From Crotalaria pallida (taxonomy: Eukaryota > Streptophyta > Magnoliopsida > Fabales > Fabaceae): 64,000 nucleotides of DNA. Shown here in pieces: positions 55,849-64,000 of this stretch; the stretch's first letter is position 1; every line of letters begins with the position of its first letter. A program made the translations under genes and the position numbers. Where the stretch lies: contig CM075655.1 in NCBI GenBank assembly GCA_037953625.1, forward strand, positions 26,802,001-26,866,000, in the 5' to 3' direction. Below the pieces are notes generated by a model. It was given only the letters and a program-made list of their open reading frames with translations. It ran no database searches and was not told where the DNA came from.

Positions 55849-57107
55849 GGAAAAGCTACAGGGGACCTGGGTTGACCATCCCGGGTAGGGGTGAGTAGTC
55901 CAGTGTCGTAGTTGAAGTACTGCATGATCACTAGACAGATGACTGTCGCCCCTTGACTAAATCAGGATCAGAAGAGGGATGCTTGAACTCGGTGGAGGTT
56001 GACGCCCTTTGTCATGACATTATTTTCCCGGGCATTTTATATTATATTTTGGCGTAGTCTCCTGAAGCCGGAGTGGTAGAGATCCTGTACTTCTGATTGC
56101 TTCCGACTAGGTGGATGGATTCGAGGATATGTAAACCTGAACCGTAACCCTAAAGCTTGAATTCTGATACGATTGACTTGAGATATGTGAACTATGAGAC
56201 TTTGGCTTTGAGAAAGCGATACGATAAGAGATTCGACTTTGCGAGATAAGATGTTTAAGAGATACGATTGTGTGAGGCAGATTAATTAAGAGAATTCCCC
56301 AATGAAAAGATAAGACGTTAGTTAGTGCGACGATTGCATTGCACCCTCATGCATTATGTATATTTATCTGCTGTGTTGTTTGTCTATATTGTTGTTATGT
56401 TCTGGTATGCGTCACTAGTGTAATTCCAAGAAGTCGATGGGAGTAATTTCATTCGGATAACTTACTCTCTCAACTTCTTGTGCACATGTGAATATCAATC
56501 TTTGATTCTAAAAGATGGTGGAGTTGGTGATGCTACTCCCGGAGGGAGGACGTTCTGATCGTAATGCGCCGATGAGAGGACTATGGATGGACGACGGAGA
56601 TTGCTTGAAGACTTACGCAGTGGATCGAAGAAGAGCTTCTGCTAGTAGTTATAATTAGGTTCCCTTTGGACCCTTGCTATTATGCTTATCAAGTGTACCC
56701 CTTTCTTTTTGAAATGATTTTGATAAGACATATGTTTTGTAAGAATGGCACCGGAATTCTGTGGTGACCACTTTTGTAAGAACTTTATGATCTGTTCCAA
56801 ACTGTTTACTTGAAGGACTGTCACAGTCGGACAGGTAAACCCTTTTTAATCAAATCAAACACGTTTTCTAAAGGATCCAAACGTTTTCTTGTTGATGGAA
56901 AGAAAGATTCAGACTTCAAACTGTTTTTCAGAAACTTCTGCAAAGGTTTTGAGAAAAAGGACTTTAAAAAGTAGTGCCTTGTTTTGGGAAGCTCGATGGT
57001 CGAGTGTTGTTCCCGTTCAAAAAAAAAATTTACCCTATTTTTCCTAAAAGAATTAATTAAGTATTTGATGAGTGTTTATTTCGAGTTTTCCAAATCGGGG
57101 TGTTACA
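55849..57107 (+). repeat. T 5' LTR, terminal segment
   Basis: It starts with the second GGAAA and ends AAATCGGGGTGTTACA at 57107, six bases before the PBS proper. It contains a diverged CTGTCGCCCCTTGAC block (55941-) and a 47-codon ORF at the LTR-ORF position (56515-56658). Confidence 0.92.
56515..56658 (+). CDS. Small ORF at LTR-ORF position in T, 47 aa, doubtful
   Basis: It runs from an ATG about 90 bases after the conserved GTAATTCCAAGAAGTCGATG block to a TAG stop. It reads MVELVMLLPEGGR..., then RGLWMDDGD. Apart from position and an RG.W word it shows no clear similarity to the S1 and S4 ORFs. It is too short to judge coding. Confidence 0.2.
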   Translation: MVELVMLLPEGGRSDRNAPMRGLWMDDGDCLKTYAVDRRRASASSYN

Positions 57108-57112
57108 CTTGG

Positions 57113-57124
57113 TGGTATCAGAGC
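57113..57124 (+). other. T primer binding site (tRNA-iMet type)
   Basis: TGGTATCAGAGC follows the 5' LTR end by five bases, the same arrangement as in E1. Confidence 0.94.
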
Positions 57125-57257
57125 AATGGTTGTCCATGCGGCCTGAACATGGCCTTACATGTTCTCTGTTGTGTGATATCTAGATATATTAGGTTGTGTG
57201 CTTAGATACGTTAGTAGGTATATTTAATCGTTAGTGCGTTAATGAATCCAGTTCACG

Positions 57258-60200
57258 ATGTCTGGAAGAGGAAGAGGTCGTCAGGCTCCTGAAGCAGCTC
57301 GGAACACCGAGGACATGCTGAACGAGTTGACTGCTGCAGTTCTAGGCATGAATGAGAATCTCAACGCGATGCATCAGCAAGCCCAGCAGAACAACCAAAA
57401 CCAAAACTTAGGACCTCAGGAGTATAATGGATTAGATGAGTTTTGTAAGAGGAACCCTAAGGAATTCGCCGGTGGATATGCCTCGGAAAACGCTAACGAA
57501 TGGATTAGGGAGTTAGAGAAGATCTTTACCGCTATGCAATGCGCCGATGATCAGAAGGTAACCTACGCGGTCTACATGTTGACGAAGGAGGCGTCTGATT
57601 GGTGGGAGAACACTAGGCAAGTTATGGAGGTTCAACAGCAAGCTGTTACTTGGGACTCTTTTAAGCAAAAGTTCTTGGAGAAGTATTTTCCTATCGATAT
57701 GAAATTGAAGAAGGAGATTGAGTTCATGCACCTGACTCAAGGAAATATGACGGTCGGCGAGTATGCTGCGAAATTTGAGGAACAGGTGAAGTATGTGCCA
57801 CACTACAATCAACCCGGAAACGACCAGTCGAAGTGCGCAAAATTTCTCGATGGACTTAAGACTGAGATTAAGATGGCTTTTATACATATGGGAATCGAGA
57901 GCTTTCCGCTCCTAGTAAGTAGGTGTAGGATCTACGAGGATGGACTTAAGGCGAAGAATGTGAGCAATAAGACTGATGTACCCTCAAGTTCCCATGGACC
58001 AATGAGGAACAACCCCAATTACCAGTATGTGAGGCAAGGAACCCAGCACGGGCGAGGACCCTACGATCGATCTGGAGGAAGAAGGGATAATCGCTATGGA
58101 GGATCATGGTCCCGTAGGAACAACAATCGTAACGATGGCAACCGAGGTAATAGGAGCGCCAACGCTTGGAGCAACAATGGGAGTAGGAATCGTCCCAACA
58201 ATGCTGAAAGAAGCTCTGGAACTTCAGCTTCGTACTGTGCTCAGTGTCGTCGACACCATTTCGGCCTCTGTCGCACCAAGCTAGTTTGCTTCAACTGTCA
58301 AGGAACCGGCCACTATGCAAACCAGTGCACTAGGCCAAAGCAAGAGAGGAATGTATCGACTACTGCTAAGCCTCAGGAGAGAGGAAGAGTCTTCACGATG
58401 AGTGGTGTAGAGGCTTCGAACCACGATGGTCTTATCCAAGGTACATGTCTTATACGTGAGGTTTCCTTGAATGTGTTGTATGATTCGGGTGCTACGCACT
58501 CTTTTATACCCGATGATGTTGTGAGTAGATTGCATCTAATGGTACCTTCTCTACCATATGACTTGATTGTGTTTACCCCTACTAGTGACCCAGTCACAGT
58601 TTCGACTTTTTGCCCTAAGTGCCCTATAGTGATAGATAACAAGACCTTTCCCACTGACCTGATAACATTACCCTTATCTCAAATCGATGTTATCTTAGGA
58701 ATGGACTGGTTATCTGCTAACCATGTTCAGTTGAATTGTTTCACTAAGACCCTATCTTTTGAAAACCTTGACGAATCCTTACCCAAGCACGTATCTGCCA
58801 ATCAAGTTATGGCTTCTTTGAGAGAGGGAGCCCATGTATACATGATCTCGACTTATTTAAACGTCGATGTGGACAATCACATCCAAGAGCTGCCCGTAGT
58901 TCGAGACTTTCTAGAAGTTTTCCTTGACGATATTCCTGGATTGCCACCTGTTCGAGAGGTCGAATTTTCAATCGACGTGATACCGGGAACTGGACCAATC
59001 TCTAGAGCGCCTTATCGAATGGCACCAGTGGAGCTAACTGAGTTGAAGAAGCAGATCGAGGAGTTGACGGAGAAGCAACTCATCAGACCTAGTGTGTCGC
59101 CTTGGGGAGCTCCAATCTTACTGGTGAAGAAGAACGACGGTAGTATGAGGTTGTGCGTCGACTATCGCCAGCTGAACAAGGTAACGATCAAGAATAAGTA
59201 CCCTCTACCTAGGATAGATGACCTGATGGACCAGCTGAGAGGAGCTGCGGTATTTTCAAAGATCGATCTTCGATCGGGCTATCACCAGATTCGAGTGAAG
59301 GAAGACGACATTCCAAAGACTGCTTTTAGGACCCGATATGGACATTTTGAGTATTTAGTTATGCCTTTCGGAGTGACTAACGCCCCTGCAGTGTTTATGG
59401 ACTACATGAACAGAATCTTTCAGCCGTACTTAGATTTGTTCGTGGTAGTATTCATAGACGATATCCTCATTTATTCCAAGAACAAGGAGGAACATGAGGA
59501 ACATTTGAGGATAGTTCTGCAGATTTTGAAGGAGAAACAGTTGTACGCGAAGCTCTCAAAGTGTGAATTTTGGTTGGAAGAAGTGAATTTCTTGGGTCAT
59601 GTAATCTCAAGGGAAGGAATAGCGGTAGATCCGGCTAAAGTGAAAGCGGTTTTAGACTGGAAAGTTCCAACAACGGTGACGGAGATTCGAAGTTTTCTAG
59701 GTTTGGCAGGATATTATAGGCGTTTTATTGAAGGATTTTCAAGGTTATCCTTGCCAATGACGAAGTTAACAAGGAAGGGACAACCGTTCGTGTGGACAAC
59801 GAAGTGCGAAGAGAGTTTTCAGGAGTTAAAGAGGAGGCTAACTACAACCCCAGTGCTTGTGTTGCCTGATCCCGAGAAGAGTTTCAGTGTTTATTGTGAC
59901 GCGTCGAAGCAAGGTTTAGGTTGCTTCCTGATGCAAGAGAGAAAAGTTGTGGCTTATGCCTCTAGACAACTGAAAATTCACGAGCAAAATTACCCAACTC
60001 ACGATTTGGAGTTAGCTGTGGTGGTTTTTGCTCTGAAGATATGGAGACATTACCTCTATGGAGCGAGGATCGAGGTATTCAGCGATCATAAGAGTCTTAA
60101 GTATCTCTTTGATCAGAAGGAGTTGAACATGAGACAAAGACGATGGATGGAATTTTTAAAGGATTACGACTTCGAGCTGCAGTATCACCCAGGAAAAGCG

Positions 60201-60428
60201 AACGTAGTAGCAGATGCTTTGAGTAGGAAATCTCTTCATGTGTCTGCAATGATGGTGAAAGAGATGGAGTTAATCGAGCGATTCAGAGATATGAACCTGG
60301 AAGTTAGGATGAGTCCGAGGAGTATGATTTTGGGAATGTTGGTCGTGTCGAGTGAGTTTATGGAACGAGTCGAGAAAGGACAGTTGGACGATCCAGAGTT
60401 ACAAGTAAAGAAGCAGATGGTTTCATAA
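57258..60428 (+). CDS. gag-pol: Gag-PR-RT-RNaseH, 1056 aa, ended by a premature in-frame TAA
   Basis: This is the first part of the T polyprotein. Visible domains: Gag about 65-235; an Arg/Gly/Asn-rich linker 260-320; CCHC zinc knuckle 344-357 (CFNCQGTGHYANQC); protease DSGA near 409; RT with SKIDLRSGYHQ, an FIDD active site and the SKCEFW...FLGHVIS thumb region; RNase H with YCDASKQG, SDHKS and VADALSRK. The start is the first ATG after the leader, 133 nt after the PBS. TAA at 60426-60428 stops translation in the linker before integrase. Downstream integrase codons stay in the same frame, and E1 has a sense codon at the matching place, so this is a single nonsense change and not a frameshift. 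Confidence 0.95.
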   Translation: MSGRGRGRQAPEAARNTEDMLNELTAAVLGMNENLNAMHQQAQQNNQNQNLGPQEYNGLDEFCKRNPKEFAGGYASENANEWIRELEKIFTAMQCADDQKVTYAVYMLTKEASDWWENTRQVMEVQQQAVTWDSFKQKFLEKYFPIDMKLKKEIEFMHLTQGNMTVGEYAAKFEEQVKYVPHYNQPGNDQSKCAKFLDGLKTEIKMAFIHMGIESFPLLVSRCRIYEDGLKAKNVSNKTDVPSSSHGPMRNNPNYQYVRQGTQHGRGPYDRSGGRRDNRYGGSWSRRNNNRNDGNRGNRSANAWSNNGSRNRPNNAERSSGTSASYCAQCRRHHFGLCRTKLVCFNCQGTGHYANQCTRPKQERNVSTTAKPQERGRVFTMSGVEASNHDGLIQGTCLIREVSLNVLYDSGATHSFIPDDVVSRLHLMVPSLPYDLIVFTPTSDPVTVSTFCPKCPIVIDNKTFPTDLITLPLSQIDVILGMDWLSANHVQLNCFTKTLSFENLDESLPKHVSANQVMASLREGAHVYMISTYLNVDVDNHIQELPVVRDFLEVFLDDIPGLPPVREVEFSIDVIPGTGPISRAPYRMAPVELTELKKQIEELTEKQLIRPSVSPWGAPILLVKKNDGSMRLCVDYRQLNKVTIKNKYPLPRIDDLMDQLRGAAVFSKIDLRSGYHQIRVKEDDIPKTAFRTRYGHFEYLVMPFGVTNAPAVFMDYMNRIFQPYLDLFVVVFIDDILIYSKNKEEHEEHLRIVLQILKEKQLYAKLSKCEFWLEEVNFLGHVISREGIAVDPAKVKAVLDWKVPTTVTEIRSFLGLAGYYRRFIEGFSRLSLPMTKLTRKGQPFVWTTKCEESFQELKRRLTTTPVLVLPDPEKSFSVYCDASKQGLGCFLMQERKVVAYASRQLKIHEQNYPTHDLELAVVVFALKIWRHYLYGARIEVFSDHKSLKYLFDQKELNMRQRRWMEFLKDYDFELQYHPGKANVVADALSRKSLHVSAMMVKEMELIERFRDMNLEVRMSPRSMILGMLVVSSEFMERVEKGQLDDPELQVKKQMVS

Positions 60429-61793
60429 GGAAAGGAGACTGAATTTCAAGTAGGAGCTAACGGAGTGCTAAAGCGTAAAGATCGGATTTGTGTGCCACAA
60501 GACAAGGAAATAAGGGAGATGATTTTGGAAGAAGCTCATAAGAGTAAGCTGAGTATTCATCCCGGAGCAACCAAGATGTACCAAGACTTGAAGAGGATGT
60601 TCTGGTGGTCTGGTATGAAGAGAGAAGTAGCGGGATATGTGTCGAGATGTTTGGTGTGTCAAAAGGCTAAGATTGAACACAAGAAACCCGGTGGAGCGTT
60701 ACAACCGTTGGAAATTCCAACCTGGAAGTGGGACAGTATTTCCATGGATTTTGTAACTGCTTTACCTAAGACCAGAAGAGGATTTGACGCTATTTGGGTA
60801 ATTGTTGATCGATTAACCAAAAGCGCTCATTTTCTGCCCGTCAATATGAAGTATCCGTTGGAGAAGCTGGCAACCGTCTATGTCAACGAAGTAGTGAGAC
60901 TTCATGGAGTGCCGACAAGCATTGTATCAGACAGAGATCCGAGATTTGTTTCGAAGTTCTGGAATAGTCTGCATGCTGCACTTGAAACGAGACTTCAGTT
61001 AAGTTCGGCTTATCATCCTCAGACGGACGGACAATCGGAGAGGACCATTCAATCGTTGGAGGATCTTCTTAGAGCTTGCGTTTTGGAACAAGCAGGAGAG
61101 TGGGACACTCTTCTACCCCTGATTGAATTCACGTACAACAACAGCTATCACTCGAGCATAGGAATGGCACCTTATGAAGCTCTGTATGGAAGGAAGTGTA
61201 GAACGCCGTTATGTTGGTTTGAAACCGGAGAAAACCTTATTTTGGGTCCAGAGATGGTTCAACAGACGACGGAAAAGATCAAGATGATTCAGGAGAAGAT
61301 GAGAAGTACTCAAAGCCAACAGAAGAGTTACTATGATCAGAGGAGGACTCCTATCGAATTTAATGAAGGCGATCATGTGTTCATGCGAGTAGTGCCAACT
61401 ACTGGGATCGGCAGAGTGCTTAAAACCAGAAAACTTACCCCAAAATTCATAGGACCTTACCAAATCCTAAAACGTGTAGGACCAGTAGCTTATGAAATTG
61501 CCTTACCCCCAATGTTTTCAAACCTACACAATGTCTTTCATGTTTCACAACTTAGAAAGTATGTTAGTGATCCGTCTCACATCATCGAACCCGACTCTAT
61601 TCAACTCAAGGAAAATCTAACGTACGAGACTTTGCCCTCAAGGACAGACGGTAGAAGTGTAAAGAATCTTCGAGGAAAGGATATTCCTCTAGTTAAGGTT
61701 ATTTGGAATTCTGTGAATGGGGAGAACGCTACGTGGGAGCGTGAAAGTAGCATGAGGAATTCGTACCCTCATTTGTTTGATACAGGTACGTGA
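60429..61793 (+). pseudogene. Integrase and chromodomain part of T pol, in frame after the stop
   Basis: It continues the same reading frame after the TAA at 60426-60428. It has no ATG at its beginning (GTG at 60465), so it would need readthrough or a derived internal start. Visible are HPGATKMYQDLK and RCLVCQKAK (integrase zinc region), SMDFV, SDRDPRF and DGQSER (DDE catalytic core), the GPYQILKRVGPVAYE C-terminal domain, and a chromodomain-like tail (LRGKDIPLVKVIW...ATWE...YPHLF). It is otherwise intact and ends TGA at 61791-61793. It shows strong similarity to the E1 integrase throughout. Confidence 0.9.
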
Positions 61794-61829
61794 TTTCTCG
61801 AGGACGAGAAATTTCTAAGTAGGGGAGGA
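61793..61829 (+). other. T stem-loop and polypurine tract
   Basis: ATTTCTCG-AGGA-CGAGAAAT (61793-61812) is an 8-bp stem that starts at the last base of the pol stop codon. AAGTAGGGGAGGA (61817-61829) is the polypurine tract directly before the 3' LTR. Confidence 0.85.
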
Positions 61830-63324
61830 TGTAACATCTGCCCATTTGACTCACTTCTACAAGTCCCTAATTAAGAAATTAATTTAACCTAATTAATTAA
61901 AGAATTGATTTAAAAGATTTTTGAGTTCATGACGAGTTCTTATGTTTGAAATTCGGATTTGCTTATGTGTGTGACTTTGTATGTTCGATTGATTGTGGTT
62001 GATTGAGATTTTATTTTCTTGATTGATTCTATGATTTTATGGTTTAAGATGGAAATTATTTTCTAAGTTTCAAAGAATCAAGTCCAATTACCTTTTGAAA
62101 CCCTAATCGATGCCCTAATCGTGAACCAAACCCTAATCGAGTTCTTGATCTATGATTAAGTGCTTAATCACCTTCTTGAAACCCTAAACCCATTTGATTA
62201 GTGAGTTAATCCAAAATTAGTTTTCCTTAAACCCATGATTAAGTTTTTGATTAGCACCTTAATCCTTGATTAAACCCTAATTACTAAGGATTAGTGGACT
62301 AAACCTAGATTAATTGACCTAATCCTACCCTAATCACGATTAGCACCCTAATTAGTGCCTTAAACCTAATTAAGCTAATTCACCCCACCTTAATCACTCT
62401 ATGGCCGAATGGCCACATGCTCAACCAAGCCACTAAGCTCACTTGCATGATTGCCAAGTAGCACACCTTAGTCAAACCATGACATCATCACCATGACATA
62501 AGCATGACCAAAGAGAAGAAAAAGTGAAGGAAAGGAAGGAAGAAGGGGGGAGGCCGTGAGGGCCTTCGGTGAAAAACTTGGCCACCAAGTTTGTAGCTTA
62601 ATCCTTAAGCATTTGCCAACATGCCCTCCATGCAAACCCTTCTTGGCAAATAGGAGAAAGTGGGACTAAAAGAAAAGGGACCAAACCGTGAGAGAGGGAG
62701 TTCATTTTCACCCTTTCATTTTCATTCCATCTTCACCATTTCTTTCTTTCTCTCAACCAACAACACACACCAACATCAACACCAAACTGTGAAGAAGAGA
62801 AGGAGTTTCTCTTCATTCCTTCAACAATCACACACTTTCTTCCATTCTTTTCCTAAACCAAACACAAAACACCAAGCGAATCATCAAACTCTTGGTGAGA
62901 AAGAGAGAGAGAGAAGATGGCCGAATTGTGAGAGGAAGGAAACCAAGCCTTGAAATCCTCATTATCTAAGCTAGATCAAGCTAAGAAAGTGAAAAGAGAA
63001 GGAGAAAGACCATGGACTAAGAGAGGGAGAGAGTGAACCGTGAGAAGGGAAAAAGAAACCAAAGATTTTGGACTTGAATTCTTAAAATTTTAATTAAGTA
63101 AGAATTTGTCTCATGAACTTAAAAGCTTCAAGCCCTTTTCTTTGATTCTTGTTCTTTTCATTCTTTCTTTCTTAACTTTTATTTTTTGTTTGAGGAAGTG
63201 TGATGCATGTATGTTTTTGTGATGGATCTAGTGATTTCCTTTACATGCATGTTGATTTTCCAACTTGATCTTGAAGTTTTTATTAAGAAAGTGTTTTCTT
63301 CATGGCCTTGAGTTTTCTCTTTGA
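61830..63324 (+). repeat. T 3' LTR, truncated after 1495 bp
   Basis: It starts TGTAACATCTGCCC and matches 46380-47874 with about a dozen single-base differences and a few tiny indels, including the four telo-boxes (62098-62288). The match stops at CTCTTTGA (63324); the 5' LTR continues TTTCTTAAAAAG. Confidence 0.95.
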
Positions 63325-64000
63325 CGTGGTTGTGTTCATTGACGATATTCTGATCTACTCTAAGAGCCCCGAAGAGCATGCTGAACATTTGAGGGTAGTG
63401 TTAAGCATCTTAAAGGAGAAGCAGCTGTATGCCAAACTTACGAAGTGTGAGTTCTGGCTAAAGGAGGTTAAGTTTTTAGGGCATGTGATTTCAGATAAAG
63501 GGATTGCGGTTGATCCGACGAAGGTAGATTCGGTTTTGCAATGGGAGCAACCGAAGTCGGTCACGGAGGTTAGAAGTTTTCTCGGATTGGCTGGGTATTA
63601 TAGAAGGTTTATCGAGGGTTTCTCGAAGGTCGCACTGCCTCTGACGAAGTTGACTCGGAAAGATCAACCATTCCTGTGGGACGAAAAGTGTGAAAAGAGT
63701 TTTCGGGAGTTGAAGGAAAGGTTGAGATCGTCTCCCGTATTAGTGTTGCCCGATACACAGAAGAGTTTCGATGTGTATTGTGACGCGTCGAAACAAGGTC
63801 TTGGGTGTGTCTTGATGCAAGATGGGCAAGTTGTCGCTTATGCCTCGAGACAGTTAAAGGTTCATGAGATGAACTATCCAACCCATGACCTGGAGTTAGC
63901 AGCTGTGGTGTTTGCCTTAAAGATTTGGAGGCACTATCTCTATGGCACTACGTTCCGGGTGTTTAGTGACCATAAGAGTTTAAAGTACCTCTTTGATCAA
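63325..64000 (+). pseudogene. E1-like pol fragment (RT C-terminus to RNase H), partial
   Basis: It starts inside RT at VVVFIDDILIYSK and stays open to the window end, reaching SDHKSLKYLFDQ in RNase H. It aligns without indel to the reverse complement of 2119-2794 in E1, with very few substitutions (for example an R codon where E1 has T in the LTSSPV region). No start, Gag, PBS or LTR boundary precedes it; the join to T's LTR is direct. It may continue into a full element beyond the window. Confidence 0.9.

Larger units (their letters stand above)
46380..63324 (+). mobile_element. T: autonomous Ty3/gypsy (Tekay-like) element, 3' LTR truncated
   Basis: T consists of a 5' LTR (46380-57107, interrupted by S6, net about 5.40 kb), PBS (57113), gag-pol with one in-frame stop (57258-61793), stem-loop and polypurine tract (61793-61829), and a 3' LTR starting at 61830. 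The 3' LTR follows the 5' LTR for 1495 bp with only about a dozen differences, so the insertion is young. It then breaks off at 63324 into an unrelated pol fragment, so the element's right end is missing. Confidence 0.93.

Noticed and set aside
57113..57130. tRNA gene at TGGTATCAGAGC
   Set aside because: Only the 12-17 bases complementary to the tRNA 3' end are present; no cloverleaf. It is a primer binding site.

Overview
The window is AT-rich plant nuclear DNA made almost entirely of LTR retrotransposons inserted into one another. The tRNA-iMet-type primer binding sites (TGGTATCAGAGC), Ty3/gypsy pol order (PR-RT-RNaseH-IN), TGTAACACC... LTR ends, 5-bp target-site duplications and a chromodomain-like pol C-terminus point to the chromovirus (Tekay/Del-like) group of a flowering plant, probably a eudicot. 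I found no host gene, rRNA, tRNA or CRISPR array. The genus cannot be told from the sequence.

Layout. (1) 1-8619: E1, a young autonomous Ty3/gypsy element on the minus strand with an intact 1444-aa Gag-Pol (445-4779). Its right-hand 5' LTR is complete (5070-8619, about 3.55 kb); its 3' LTR is cut by the window edge. (2) 8620-31835: X, a large non-autonomous plus-strand element with giant LTRs (about 5.96 kb net) around a 1.29 kb internal region without gag or pol. X's 5' LTR is split by E1 and by solo LTR S1 (11981-18074, minus, TSD GTAGG; S1 carries a foldback MITE). X's 3' LTR is split by solo LTR S2 (21638-26886, plus, TSD TGTTT). (3) 31836-32252: remnants of E1-like LTRs. (4) 32253-46379: H, an LTR on the minus strand, split by solo LTR S4 (34855-43842, minus, TSD TCCGT), which is itself split by solo LTR S5 (37942-41180, plus, TSD CATAC). 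(5) 46380-63324: T, an autonomous plus-strand element with LTRs of about 5.4 kb. Its 5' LTR is split by solo LTR S6 (50529-55848, minus, TSD GGAAA) and its pol has one in-frame stop. (6) 63325-64000: an abrupt join to a pol fragment almost identical to E1 but in the opposite orientation.

How the parts relate. E1 and T encode the replication and integration machinery. X keeps only the cis signals (PBS, a stem-loop beside the polypurine tract, LTRs) and looks like a passenger of such elements. The solo LTRs are products of LTR-LTR recombination. Five exact TSDs make the nesting order unambiguous.

Most unusual material: arrays of palindromes in pairs 19-20 bp apart inside E1-type LTRs; a tandem array of about ten hairpins with covarying arms in T's LTR; small ORFs at corresponding places in several LTRs, with a shared W/RGW/DP-H-L pattern in the best copies and acidic tails in some; a stem-loop after the pol stop codon with compensatory changes in E1, X and T; and a mosaic LTR (S6) whose switch point lies at a conserved splice-donor-like block.
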